Source of the DNA: Owenia fusiformis
Lineage: Eukaryota; Annelida; Polychaeta; Sabellida; Oweniidae
Reading direction: 5' to 3'
Length of the DNA: 64,000 bases
Assembly: GCA_903813345.2 (NCBI GenBank)
Contig: CAIIXF020000012.1
Span: 17,803,520-17,867,519 of the forward strand
A model generated the notes under the pieces. The model was not told the DNA's origin. It was given only the letters and a program-made list of their open reading frames with translations, and ran no database searches. The position numbers and the translations under genes were made by a program. Positions 1 through 14,600 of this stretch are shown here, piece by piece. Numbering within the stretch: the first letter of the stretch is position 1; the number at the start of each line of letters is the position of its first letter.

Positions 1-760
1 TATACGGGTAAATTGAATTCTAAGCATGGATATCGATGAATTTGATCACGTTCATCTATTCCAAAAATATTATGCATTGTATTTCTGTTTAATAAAAACG
101 CACCGCTCATTTTTCAAAACTGGCTCCAATTTGGAGCCAGTTTTCAAATCAGCTCGCACCATTAAACACAAGCTATTAACGGACAATCTAGCCACTGGGA
201 ATCATGAGATACTGTCTCCCGATCATTTTGATGTGGATTATGCATCTTATTCTCGTATAATCTGCATGAAAATAAGGAAAAACTGAAAAATATGTAAAAT
301 TATAACATAATTCAAGATTTTTTGCAAAAAGTCATTTCAAGTCAAAACTATAAGAGAAAATTGAAGTCTAAGTAAAAACATCGATGAATTAGATCATGTT
401 CACTAAATCAGAACAGATTATGCATTGCATTTCCGTTTTATAAAAACGCACCGCTCATTTTTCAAAATTGGCTCCAACTTGGAGCCAGTTTACAAATCAG
501 CTCGCTCCATCTTACTCAAGCTATGTAGGGACAATCTAGCAACTGGGAATCACGGGATACTGTCTCACGATCATTTCTATGTGCATTATGCATCTTATTC
601 TCGTATAATTTGCATGAAAATGAGAAAAAACTGAAAAATTCGTAAAATTGTAACTTATTTCAAGATTTTTTGCAAAAAAGTCATTTCAAGCCAAAACTAT
701 GAGAGAAAATTCATTTCTAAGTAAAAATATCGATGAATTAGATCACGTTCACTAAATCAG
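1..760. repeat. 349-bp tandem repeat (two-plus copies) with internal perfect palindrome
   Basis: The word ATCGATGAATT recurs at 32, 380 and 729, giving periods of 348 and 349 bp, and the intervening sequence is clearly similar in both copies. Each copy holds a palindrome: AACTGGCTCCAA, one T, then TTGGAGCCAGTT at 118-142, with a near-identical partner at about 467-491. The third copy runs only about 30 bases before switching at about 757-761 into the 186-bp satellite. Open frames of 86 and 69 codons in the two copies are the same frame seen twice and show no protein-family signature. A satellite or array-edge repeat is the simplest reading. Confidence 0.75.
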
Positions 761-3700
761 ACATTTCGTCTAGAGCGCATTGTAAAGCAGAGCTTTGCGA
801 CAAGACCTACAATTCAGATACTCTATATCTCATGAATAGAATGACCAATCACCAAGTCCTTGGTAGGGCATATGTAAAAGTGTATCCTTAAACATCTCAC
901 CAATTAGCAAATATCATGCTGTCACCAGCGTTACGTACGACTGGTCCGAAAATTGACATTTCTTCTAGAGCGCAAACTGCATCAGAGATTGAAGACAAAT
1001 TAGATATTAAATATATTACGAACTTACTCAAGAAGTTCTTGGTAGAACATATACAAAAATATATATTTTAACATCTCGTAAATTAACAATCAACATACTG
1101 TTACCAGCGTGACGCTAGACCGGTCCGAAAATTGACATTAACGTCTAGAGCGCAATATAAATCAGACAAATTACATATTCTATATCTTTCGAATCGAATG
1201 ACTAATCAACAAGTCCTTGGTAGAGCTAATACAAAAATGTATACTTACAGATCCTTCTAATTAGCAAATAACATGCTGCCACCAGTGTTACGTACGACTG
1301 GTCCGAAAATTGACATTTCTAATTGCAATGTAAATCATTCAGATCTTTGTAACAAATCTTACAAATTAGATACTCTATATCTGACGACTAGAATGACCAA
1401 TTAACAAGTCATTAGTAGGGCAAATGTGAAATTGTATCCTTAAACATTTCACTAATTAGCAAATATACAGCTTTTAGCAGCATTACGTACGACTGGTCCG
1501 AAAATTGACATTTCTTTTAGAACGCAAACTGCATCAGTGATTGAAGACAAATAAGATATAAAATATATCACAAAGGGGAACATCAGTCATCAAATCCATT
1601 GATGAGCATACTTCAAAATAAATACTTAAACGTTTCACAAAATAGCAAAGGACTAGCTAGTAGCAGTGTGACGCACGACTGCTCCGAAAATTGACATTTC
1701 TTTTAGAGCGCAAACTGCATCAGCGATTTGAGACAAATTAGATGTAAAATATTTCATGAATGGAAACATGAATCATTAAATATTACGTAGAGCAAACGTA
1801 GAAACATATTCTGAAACGTCTCTCAAATCAGCAAATTGACAGTTCGTCTAAAGCGCAATGTGAATCAAAGCTTTGTGACAAATAAGATACTCAATATGTC
1901 ACGAATAGAATGACCACTCAACAAGTCCTTTGTAGAGCGAAATGCAAAAATATATACTTGAACGTCTCTCAACCTAACAACCCACATGCTGCTACCAGCA
2001 TGACGTAAGGCCGGTCCGAAAATTGACATTTCGTCTAGAGCTCTATGTTAATCAAAGCTTTATGACAAATTAGATACTCAATATCTCACGAATAGAATGA
2101 CCACCCAACAAGTTTTTGGTAAAGTAAATGCAACAATATATATTTTTACTTTAACGTTTCTCAAACTTAGAACCCACATGCTGCTCCCAGCGTGACGAGA
2201 GACTGGTCCGAAAAATGACATTTCGTCTATGACACAATGTAAATCAGAGCTTTATAAGAAATTAGATATTCCATATCTCTCAAATAGAATGACTAATCAT
2301 CAAGTTATCGGTAGAGAAAATGTAAAAATGTATCCTCAAAGATCTCTCTTATTAGCAAATAACATGCTGCCACGAGCGTTAAGTACGACTGGTCGGAAAA
2401 TTGACATTTCGCCTAGAGCGCAAACTGTATCAGAGATTGAACACAAATTAAATATAAAATATTTCACAACAAGACACATCAGTTATGAAATCCCTCTAAG
2501 AGAAAACGTAGAAACATCGGTGAAACGTGTCACAAATCAGCAAAGGACTAGCTAGTACCAGCGTGACGTAGGATTAAACAGAAATGTTAATCAGAGTTTT
2601 TTTGACAAATTAGATACTCAATATCTCACGAATAAAATGACCATACAACATGTCCCCGGTAGAGCAAATGCAAAAATACATCTATAAACGTTGCTCACAT
2701 GAGCAAACATCATGCTCCTACCAGCGTGACGTAAGACCAGTCCGAAAATTGACATTTCGTCTAGAGCGCAATGTAAATCAGAGCTTTGCGACAAATCCTA
2801 CAAAATAGATACTCTATATCTCACGAATCGAATGACCAATCAACAAGTCCTTTGTAGGGAAAATTTAAAAAGTATCCTAAACATCTCGCTAATTAGCGAA
2901 TATCCCACTTCAACCAGCATTACGTACTACTGGTCCGAAAATTGACATTTCTTCTAGAGCGCAAACTGCATTAGAGATTGAAGACAAATTAGATATAAAA
3001 TATATCACGAAGGGAACATCAGTCATTAAATCCATTGATGAGCATACTTCAAAATAAATACTTAAACGTCTCACGAATAGCAAACGACTAGCTCGTAGCA
3101 GTGTGACATACGGCTAGTCCGAAAATTGACATTACTTTAAAAGCGCAAACTGTATCAACGACAAATTAGATATGAGATATATCACGAACGGCCGCGCGGA
3201 CACATACGTCATTTAATCTTTTGTAGAGCAAACGTAGAAACATATAGTGAAACGTCTCTCAAATCAGCAAAGGACGAGCTAGTACCAGCCTGAAGTACGA
3301 CTGATCAGAAAATTAACATTTTGCCTAGAGCGCAATGTAAATCAAAGCATTATGACAAATAAGATACTCAATATCTCACGAATAGAATGACCACTCAACA
3401 AGTCCTTGGTAGAGCAAATGTAAAAATATATACTTTAACGTCTCTCCAACTAACAACCCACATGCTGCCACCAGCGTGACGTAAGACTGGTTCGAAAATT
3501 GACATTTCGTCTTGAGCGCAACGTCAATCAGAGCTATACGACAAATTAAATATTCCATATCTCTCGAATATAATGACTAATCAGTCCTTGGTAGAACTAA
3601 TGTAAATAAAAAAAACTCATGAATTAGCAAATAGCATGCTGCCAACAACGGTACGTACTACGAGTCCGAAAATTGACATTTCGTCTAGATGTCAAACAGT

Positions 3701-5649
3701 ATCAGCGATTTAAGACAAATTAGATATAAAATATTTCACGACCAGAAACAGCAGTCATTAAATCCTTCGTAGAGGAAACGTAGAAACATATACTGAAACG
3801 TCCCACAAATTAGCAAAGGACAAGGTAGTACCAGCGTGACGTACGACTGGTCAAAAACTTGACATTTCGTCTAGGGCGAAATGTACATCAGAACTTTATG
3901 ACAAATTAGATACTCAATATCTCACGAATAGAATAACCATACAACAAGTCTTTGGAAGTGCAAATGCAAAAATCATATCCTTACACGTTGTTAAAATAAG
4001 CAAACATCATGCTCCTACCAGCGTGACTTAAGACCATTTCGAAAATTGACGTTTCCTCTAGAGCGCAATGTAAATCGAAGCTTTATGTCAACTTTGATAC
4101 GCAATATCTCACGAATAAAATGACAACTCAAAAAGTCCTTGGTACAACATAATATACAAAAATATATCCTTTAACATCTCTTTAATTAACAACCAACATA
4201 CTGTTACCAGCGTAACGTTATCTAAGACAGCTCAAAAATTGATATTTCGTCTATAGCGCAATGTAAATCAAAAACTTTTTGACAAATGGGATATTCAATA
4301 TCTCATGAATAGAATGGCCACTCAACAAGTCCTTGGTAGAGCAAATGCAAAAATGTATATTTTAACGTCTCTCAAACTAACTACCCACAGACTGCTACCA
4401 GCGTGACGTAAGACTGATCCGAAAACTGACATTTCGTCTAGAGCGCCATATAAATAAAAGCTTTCTGACAAATAATATACTCAATATCTCACGATTAGAA
4501 GGACTGGTCAACAAGTCCTTGGTAGAGCAAATGCAAATACATATACTTTAATGTTTCTCAAACTAATAACTAACATGCTGCTACCAGCGTGACGTAAGGC
4601 CGGTCCGAAAATTGACATTTCGTTTGGAGTGCAATATAATTCAAAAACGTTATGACAAATGAGATACTCAATATCTCACGAATAGAATGACCACTCGACA
4701 AAACCTTGGTAGAGAAAATGCAAAAATGTATATTTTAACGTCTCTCAAACTAACAACCCACTAGCGTGTTGTAAGACTGGTCTAGAGCGCAATGTAAATC
4801 AGAGCTTTACGACAAATACTCCATATATCTCGAATAGAATAATCAACAAGTCCTTGGTAGAGCAAATGTAAAAATGTATTCTAAAATTCTCAGCAATTAG
4901 CTAATAGCATGCTGCCACCAACGTTACGTACGACTAGTCCGAAAATTGATATTTCGTCTAGATCGCAAAGTTACTGTATTAGCGATTTAAGACAAATTAG
5001 ATATAAAATATTTCACGACCTGAAACACCAGTCATTAAATCTTTCGTAGAGAAAACGTAGAAACATATACTTAAACGTCCTACAAATCATCAAAGGACAA
5101 GCTAGTACCAGCGTGACATACCGCTGGTCAGAAAATTGACATTTGTCTAGAGCGCAATGTATATCAAAAACTTTATGACAAATAAGTACTCAATATCTTA
5201 CGAATAGAATGACCACTCAACAAGTCCTTGGTAGAGCAAATGCAAAGATGTATATTATGACGTCTCTCAAACGAACAACACACATGCTGCTACCATCGTG
5301 ACGCAAGACTGGTCCGAAAATAGACATTTCGTCGAGAGCGCAATGTCAATCAGAGCTAAACGACAAATTAGATATTCCATATCTCTCGAATAGAAAGATT
5401 AATCAACAAGTCCTTGGTAGAACAAATGTAAAAAGGTATCCGCCAGAATCTCCTGAATTAGCAAATAGCATATTGAAACCAACATTACGTACTACTGGTC
5501 CGAAAATTGACATTTCGTCTACATCTCAAACTGTATCAGCGATTTAAGACAAATTAGATATAAAATATTTCACGACCAGAAACAGCAGTCATTAAATCCT
5601 TCGTAGTGAAAACGTAAAAATATATACTGAAACGTCCCACAAATTAGCA
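761..5649 (-). repeat. ~186-bp satellite, divergent left arm (reverse orientation)
   Basis: Monomers carry the core GGTCCGAAAATTGACATTTC about every 180-190 bp (for example near 946, 1126, 1302, 1496, 1682, 2006). This is the reverse complement of the core in the right arm. Monomers differ from each other by many substitutions and small indels, and no strict multi-monomer period is evident, unlike the right arm. Conserved side motifs include ACAAGTCCTTGGTAGAGC and ATCTCACGAATAGAATGACC. Open frames inside (such as 108 codons at 2229-2555) are satellite shadows. Noncoding satellite, possibly pericentromeric or heterochromatic by analogy. Confidence 0.9.
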
Positions 5650-5665
5650 TTTGTGCAAATGAAAC
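5650..5665. other. Satellite orientation switch point
   Basis: To the left the text follows the minus-oriented monomer up to CCCACAAATTAGCA; to the right it follows the plus-oriented monomer from TATGCAAATTGACGAAATG. About 16 bases between them (TTTGTGCAAATGAAAC) belong to neither monomer in register and contain the small palindrome ATTTGTGCAAAT. This is a head-to-head junction between inverted arrays, made by inversion or by recombination between inverted copies. An assembly join is the alternative. Confidence 0.85.
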
Positions 5666-8600
5666 TATGCAAATTGACGAAATGTCAATTTTCCGACCAG
5701 TCGTACGTCACACTGCTATGTGCCAGTCCAGTGCAATTTTGTGAGACGTTTTAGTATATATTCTGGAGTATGCTCTTGAATGGATTTAATGAATGATGTT
5801 CCCGTTCGTGATATATTTTATATCTAATTTGTCTTAAATCTATGATGCAGTTTGTGCAGTCGTACGTAACGCTGGTGGCAGCATTATATTTCTCATATAG
5901 TGAGATGTTTCAGGATACATTTTACATTTGTTCTACCGAGGACTTGTTGATTGGTCATTCTATATGTGAGATATTGAGTACCTAATTTGTCATGCAATTC
6001 TGAATTACTTTGGGCTATGTACGGAATGTCAATTTTCGGACCAGCTGTTCATCGCACTATTAGCAGCGACTAGTTTGATATATTGTGAGTCGTTTATGTA
6101 TATATTTTTACGTTTGCCAAAGGAGGGGTGTATCGATTGACTTCTCTGTTAGGGGGGTATATAATATCCAATTCGTCTTAAGTCGCTTATGCAATTCGCG
6201 CTCTTGACGAAATGTCGATTTTCCGACCAGTCGTGCGTCACATTGCTACATGCCAGTCCTTTGCAATTTTGTGAGATGTTTAAGTATATAGTTTGGAGTA
6301 TGCTTTTGAATGGATTTAATGAATGATGTTCCTGTTCGTGATATATTTTATATCTTATTCGTCTGAAATCTTTGATGCAGTTTGTGCTCTGGAGAAAAGT
6401 CAATTTTCGGACCAGTCGTACGTAACGCTGGTGGCAGCATGATATTTGTTATTTAGTGAGATGTTTCAGGATACATATCTACATTTGCCCTACCGAGGAC
6501 TTGTTGATTGGTCATTCTATTCGTGGGATATTGAGTATCTAATTTGTCATACAAGTCTGATTTACTTTAGGCTATGTTCGGAATGTCAATTTTCGGACCA
6601 GCTGTACATCGCACTGGTAGCAGCGACTAATTTGATATATTATGAGACGTTTAGGTATATATTTTTACGTTTGCCAAAGGATGGATGTATCGATTGACTT
6701 CTCTGTTAGGAGGATATATAATATCCAATTCGTCTTAAATCGCTTATGGAATTTGCACTCTTGACGAAATGTCAATTTTCCGACCAGTCGTACATCACTC
6801 TTCTACATGCCAGTCCTTTGCAATTTTGTGAGACGTTAAGGTATATATTTTTGAGTATGCTCTGTAATGGATTTAATGAATGATGTTCCCGTTCGTGATA
6901 TATTTTATGTCTAATTCGTCTTAAATCTATGATGAAGTTTTTGTGCTCTAGAGGAAATGTCAATTTTCAGACCAGTCGTACGTAACGCTGGTGGCAGCAT
7001 GATATTTGTTATTAAGTGAGATGTTTCAAAATACATTTTAACATTTGTCCTACCGAGGACTTGTTGATTGGTCATTCTATTCGTGAGATATTGAGTATCT
7101 GGTTTGTCATACAAGTCTGATTTACTTTGAGCTATGTACGGAATGTCAATTTTCGGACCAGCTGTACATCGCACTGGTAGCAGCGCATGTTTGATATATT
7201 GTGAGACGATTATGTATATATTTTTACGTTTGCCAAAGGAGGGATGTATCGATTGACTTCTCTGTTAGGGAGATATATAACATTCAATTCGTCTTAAATC
7301 GCTTATGCAATTTGCGCTCTTGACGAAATGTCAATTTTCCGACCAGTCGTACGTCACACTGCTACATGCCAGTCCTTTGCAATTTGTGAGATGTTTAAGT
7401 ATATATTTTGGAGTATGCTCTTGAATGGATTGAATGATAATGTTCCTGTTCGTGATATATTTTATATCTAATTCGTCTGAAATCTTTGATGCAGTTTGTG
7501 CTCTGGGGGAAATGTCAATTTTCGGACCAGTCGTACGTAACGCTGGTGGCAGCATGATATTTGTTATTTAGTGAGATGTTTCAGGATACATTTTTACATT
7601 TGCCCTACCGAGGAGTTGATGATTGGTCATTATATTCGTGAGATATTGAGTATCTAATTTGTCATACAAGTCTGATTTACTTTGGGCCATGTACGGAATG
7701 TCAATTTTCGGACCAGCTGTACATTGCACTGGTAGCAGCGACTAATTTGATATATTGTGAGACGTTTAGGTATATATTTTTACGTTTGCCAAAGGAGGGA
7801 TGTATCGATTGACTTCTCTGTTAGGGGGATATATAATATCCAATTAGTCTTAAATCCCTTATGCAATTCGCGCTCTTGACGAAATGTCAATTTTCCGACC
7901 AGTCGTACATCACACTTTTCTATGCCAGTCCTTTGAAATTTAGTGAGACGTTTCGGTATATATTTTTGAATATGCTCTGTAATGGATTTAATTAATGATG
8001 TTCCCGTTCGTGATATATTTTATATGTAATTCGTCTTAAATCTATGATGCAGTTTTTGCTCTAGAGGAAATGTCAATTTTCGGACCAGTCGTACGTAACG
8101 CTGGTGGCAGCATGATATTTGTTATTTAGTGAGATGTTTCATGATACATTTTTACATTTGCCCTACCGAGAACTTGTTGATTGGTCATTCTATTCGTGAG
8201 ATATTGAGTATCTAATTTGTCATACAAGTCTGACTTACTTTGGGCCATGTACGGAATGTCAATTAACAGACCAGCTGTACATCGCACTGGTAGCAGCGAC
8301 TAATTTGATATATTGTGAGACGTTTATGTATATATTTTTACGTTTGCCAAAGGAGGGATGTATCGATTGACTTCTCTGTTAGGGGGATATATAATATCCA
8401 ATTAGTCTTAAATCCCTTATGCAATTCGCGCTCTTGACGAAATGTCAATTTTCCGACCAGTCGTACATCACACTTTTATATGCCAGTCCTTTGAAATTTA
8501 GTGAGACGTTTCGGTATATATTTTTGAATATGCTCTGTAATGGATTTAATTAATGATGTTCCCGTTCGTGATATATTTTATATGTAATTCGTCTTAAATC

Positions 8601-11600
8601 TATGATACGTTTGTGCTCTAGAGGAAATGTCAATTTTCGGACCAGTCGTACGTAACGCTGGTGGCAGCATGATATTTGTTATTTAGTGAGATGTTTCATG
8701 ATACATTTTTACATTTGCCCTACCGAGAACTTGTTGATTGGTCATTCTATTCGTGAGATATTGAGTATCTAATTTGTCATACAAGTCTGATTTACTTTGG
8801 GCCATGTACGGAATGTCAATTAACAGACCAGCTGTACATCGCACTGGTAGCAGCGACTAATTTGATATATTGTGAGACGTTTATGTATATATTTTTACGT
8901 TTGCCAAAAGAGGGATGTATCGATTGACTTCACTGTTAGAGGGATATATAATATCCAATTCGTCTTAAATCCCTTATGCAATTCGCGCTCTTGACGAAAT
9001 GTCAATTTTCCGACCAGTCGTACGTCACACTGCTACATGCCAGTCCTTTGCAATTTTGTGAGACGTTAAGGTATATATTTTTGAGTATGCTCTGTAATGG
9101 ATTTAATTAATGATGTTCCCGTTCGTGACATATTTTGTATCTAATTCGTCTTAAATCTATGATGCAGTTTGTGCTCTGGAGGAAATGTCAATGTTCAGAC
9201 CAGTCGTACGTAACGCTGGTGGCAGCATGATATTTGTTATTTAGTGAGATGTTTCAAGATACATGTTTACATTTGTCCTACCGGGGACTTGTTGATTGGT
9301 CATTCTATTCGTGAGATATTGAGTATCTGGTTTGTCATACATGTCTGATTTACTTTAGGCTATGTACGGAATGTCAATTTTTGTACCAGCTGTACATCGA
9401 AATGGTAGCAGCGACTTGTTTGATATATTGTGAGACGTTTATGTATATATGTTTACGTTTGCCAAAGGAGGGGTGTATCGATTGACTTCTCTGATAGGGA
9501 GATATATAATATCCAATTTGTCTTAAATCGCTTATGCAATTTGCGCTCTTGACGAAATGTCAATTTTCCGACCAGTCGTACGTCACCCTGCTACATGCCA
9601 GTCCTTTGCAATTTTGTGAGACGTTTGAGTGTATATTTTGAAATATGCTCTTGAATGGATTTAATGAATGATGTTCCCGTTCATGATATATTTTATATCT
9701 AATTTGTATTAAATCTATGATGCAGTTTGTGCTCTGTAGGAAATGTCAATTTTCGGACCAGTCGTACGCAACGCTGGTGACAGCATGATATTTGTTATTT
9801 AGTGAGATGTTTTGGGATACATTTTTACATTTGCCCTACCGAGGACTTGTTGATTGGTCATTCTATTCGTGAGATATTGAGTATCTAATTTGTCATACAA
9901 GTCTGATTTACTTTGGGCCATGTACGGAATGTCAATTTTCTGACCAGCTGTACATCGCACTGGTAGGAGAGACTAGTCTGATATATTGTGAGACGTTTAT
10001 GTATATATTTTTACGTTTGCCAAAGGAGGGATGTATCGATTGACTTCTCTGTTAGGGGGATATATAATATCCAATTCGTCTTAAGTCGCTTATGCAATTC
10101 GCGCTCTTGACGAAATGTCAATTTTCCGACCAGTCGTACGTCACACTGCTACATGCCAGTCCTTTGCAATTTTGTGAGACGTTTAGGTATATATTTTGGA
10201 GTATGCTCTTCTAACGATTAAATGAATGATGTTCCCGTTCGTGATATATTTTAAATCTAATTCGTCTTAAATCTATGATGCAGTTTGTGCTCTCGAGGAA
10301 ATGTCAATTTTCGGACGAGTAGTACATAACGCTGGTGGCAGCATGATATTTGTTATTTAGTGAGATGTTTCAGGATACATTTTTACATTTGCCCTACCGA
10401 GGACTTGTTGATTGGTCATTCTATTCGTGAGATATTGAGTATCTAATTTGTCATACAAGTCTGATTTACTTTGGGCCATGTACGGAATGTCAATTTTCGG
10501 ACCAGCTGTACATCGCACTGGTAGCAGCGACTAATTTGATATATTGAGAGACGTTTATGTATATATTTTTACGCTTGCCAAAGGAGGGATGTATCGATTG
10601 ACTTCTCTATTAGGGGGATATATAATATCTAATTCGTCTTTAATCGCTTAGGCAATTTGCGCTCTTGACGAAATGTCAATTTTCCGACCAGTCGTACATT
10701 ACACTTTTATATGCACGTCCTTTGCAATTTTGTGAGACGTTTAGGTATATATTTTTGATTATGCTCTGTAATGGATTTAATGAATGATGTTCGCGTTCGT
10801 GATATATTTTATATCGAATTCGTCTTATATCTATGAAGCGGATTGTGCTCTGGAGGAAATGTCAATTTTCGGACCAGTCGTACGTAACGCTGGTGGCAGC
10901 ATGATATTTGTTATTTAGTGAGATGTTTCAAGATACATGTTTACATTTGTCCTACCGGGGACTTGTTGATTGGTCATTCTATTCGTGAGATATTGAGTAT
11001 CTGGTTTGTCATACATGTCTGATTTACTTTAGGCTATGTACGGAATGTCAATTTTTGTACCAGCTGTACATCGCACTGGTAGCAGCGACTTGTTTGATAT
11101 ATTGTGAGACGTTTATGTATATATGTTTACGTTTGCCAAAGGAGGGGTGTATCGATTGACTTCTCTGATAGGGGGATATATAATATCCAATTCGTGTTAA
11201 ATCGCTTATGCAATTTGCACTCTTGACGAAATGTCAATTTTCCGACCAGTCGTACGTCACACTGCTACATGCCAGTCCTTTGCAATTTTGTGAGACGTTT
11301 AAGTATATATTTTGGAGTATGTTCTTGAATGGATTTAATGAATGATGTTCCCGTTCGTGATATATTTTATATCTAATTTGTCTTAAATCTATGATGCAGT
11401 TTGTGCTCTGGAAGAAATGTCAATTTTCGGACCAGTCGTATGTAACGCTGGAGGCAACATTATATTTGTCATATAGTGAGATGTTTCAGGATACATTTTT
11501 ACACATGCCCTACCGAGGACTTGTTGATTGGTCTTTCTATCCGTGAGATATTGAGTATCTAATTTGTCATACAAGTCAGATTTACTTTGGGCTATGTACG

Positions 11601-14600
11601 GAATGTCAATTTTCCAACCAGCGATACATCGCACTGGTAGCAGCGACTAGTTTGATATATTTTGAGACTTTTATTTATATATTTTTATGTTTGTCAAAGG
11701 AGGGATGTATCGATTGACTTCTCTGTTAGGGCAATATATAATATCCAATTCGTCTTAAATCACTTATACAATTTGCGCTCTAGACGAAATGTCAATTTTC
11801 CGACCAGTCGTACGTCACACTGCTACATGCCAGTATTTTGCAATTTTGTGAGACGTTTAAGTATATATTTTGGAATATTCTCTTGAATGGATTTAATGAA
11901 TGATGTTCCTGTTCGTGATATATCTTATATCTAATTCGTCTGAAATCTTTGATGCAGTTTGTGCTCTGGAGAAATGTCAATTTTCGGACCAGTCGTACGT
12001 AACGCTGGTGGCAGCATGATATTTGTTATTTAGTGAGATGTTTTAGGATACATTTTTACATTTGCCCTACCGAGGACTTGTTGATTGGTCATTCTATTCG
12101 TGAGATAATGAGTATCTAATTTGTCATACAAGTCTGATTTACTTTAGGATATGTTCGGAATGTCAATTTTCGGACCAGCTGTACATCGCACTGGTAGCAG
12201 CGACTAATTTGATATAATATGAGACGTTTAGGTATATATTTTTACGTTTGCCAAAGGAGAGATGTTTCGATTGACTTCTCTGTTAGGAGGATATATAATA
12301 TCCAATTTGTCTTAAATCGCTTATGCAATTTGCGCTCTTGACGAAATGTCAATTTTCCGACCAGTCGGTACATCACACTTCTACATGCCAGTCCTTTGCA
12401 ATTTTGTGAGACGTTAAGTTATATATTTTTGAGTATGCTCTGTAATGGATTTAATGAATGATGCTCCCGTTCGTGATATATTTTATGTCTAATGCGTCTT
12501 AAATCTATGATGCAGTTTGTGCTCTGGAGGAAATGTCAATTTTCGGACCAGTCGTACGTAACGCTGGTGGCAGCATGATATTTGTTATTTAGTGAGATGT
12601 TTCAAGATACATTTTAACATTTGTCCTACCGAGGACTTGTTGATTGGTCATTCTATTCGTGAGATATTGAGTATCTGGTTTGTCATACAAGTCTGATTTA
12701 CTTTGGGCTATGTACGGAATGTCAATTTTCGGACCAGCTGTACATCGCACTGGTAGCAGCGACTAGTTTGATATATTGTGAGACGTTTAGGTATATATTT
12801 TTACGTTTGCCAAATGAGGGATGTATCGATTGACTTCTCTGTTAAGGGGATATATAATATCCAATTAGTCTTAAATCGCTTATGCACTTTGCAATCTTGA
12901 CGAAATGTCAATTTTCCGACCAGTCGTACATCACACTTCTACATGACAGTCCTTTGCAATTTTGTGAGACGTTAAGGTATATATTTTTGAGTATGCTCTG
13001 TAATTGATTTAATGAATGACGTTCCCGTTCGTGATATATTTTATATCTAATTCGTCTTAAATCTATGATGCAGTTTGTGCTCTGGAGGAAATGTCAATTT
13101 TCAGACCAGTCGTACGTAACGCTGGTGGCAGCATGAAATTTGTTATTTAATGAGATGTTTCAAGATACATTTTTACATTTGTCCTACCGAGGACTAGTTG
13201 ATTTGTCATTCTATTCGTGAGATATTGAGTATCTAATTTGTCATACAAGTCGGATTCACTTTGGGCTATGTACGGAATGTCAATTTTCGGACCAGCTGTA
13301 CATCGCATTGGTAGCAGCGACTAGGTTGATATATTGTGAGACGTTTATGTATATATTTTTACGTTTGCCAAAGGAGGGATGGATCGATTGACTTCTCTGT
13401 TAGGGGGATATATAATATCCAATTCGTCTTAAATCGCTTATGAAATTTGCACTCTTGAAGAAATGTCAATTTTTCGACCAGTCGTACGTCACACTGCTAC
13501 ATGCCAGTCCTTTGCAATTTTGTGAGACATGTTAGTATATAATTTTGAGTTTGCTCTAGAATGGATTAATTGAACGATGTTCCCGTTCGTGATATATTTT
13601 ACATCTAATTCGTCTTAAATCTATGATGCAGTTTGTGCTCTGGAGAAAATGTCAATTTTCGGACCAGTCGTACGTAACGCTGGTGGCAGCATTATATTTG
13701 TTATTTAGTGAGATGTTTCAAGATACATTTTTATATTTGTCCTACCAAGGACTTGTTGATTGGTCATTCTATTCGTGAGATATTGAGTATCTAATTTGTC
13801 ATACAAGTCGGATTCACTTTGGGCTATGTACGGAATGTCAATTTTCGGACCAGCTGTACATCGCACTGGTAGCAGCGACTAGGTTGATATATTGTGAGAC
13901 GTTTATGTATATATTTTTACGTTTGCCAAAGGAGGGATGGATAGATTGACTTCTCTGTTAGGGGGATATATAATATCCAATTCGTCTTAAATCGCTTATG
14001 CAATTTGCGCTCTTGATGAAATGTCAATTTTTCGACCAGTCGTACGTCACACTGCTACATGCCAGTCCTTTGCAATTTTGTGAGACGTTTAAGTATATAT
14101 TTTGGAGTATGCTCTTGAATGGATTTAATGAATCATGTTCCTGTTCGTGATATATCTTATATCTAATTCGTCTGAAATCTTTGATGCAGTTTGTGCTCTG
14201 GAGAAATGTCAATTTTCGGACCAGTCGTACGTAACGCTGGTGGCAGCATGATATTTGTTATTTAGTGAGATGTTTCGGGATACATTTTTACATTTGCCCT
14301 ACCAAGGACTTGTTGATTGGTCATTCTATTCGTGAGATATTGAGTATCTAATTTGTCATACAAGTCTGATTTACTTTAGGATATGTTCGGAATGTCAATT
14401 TTCGGACCAGCTGTACATTGCACTGGTAGCAGCGACTAATTTGATATATTATGAGACGTTTAGGTATATATTTTTACGTTTGCCAAATGAGGGATGTATC
14501 GATTGACTTCTCTGTTAAGGGGATATATAATATCCAATTAGTCTTAAATCGCTTATGCAATTTGCACTCTTGACGAAATGTCAATTTTCCGACCAGTCGT

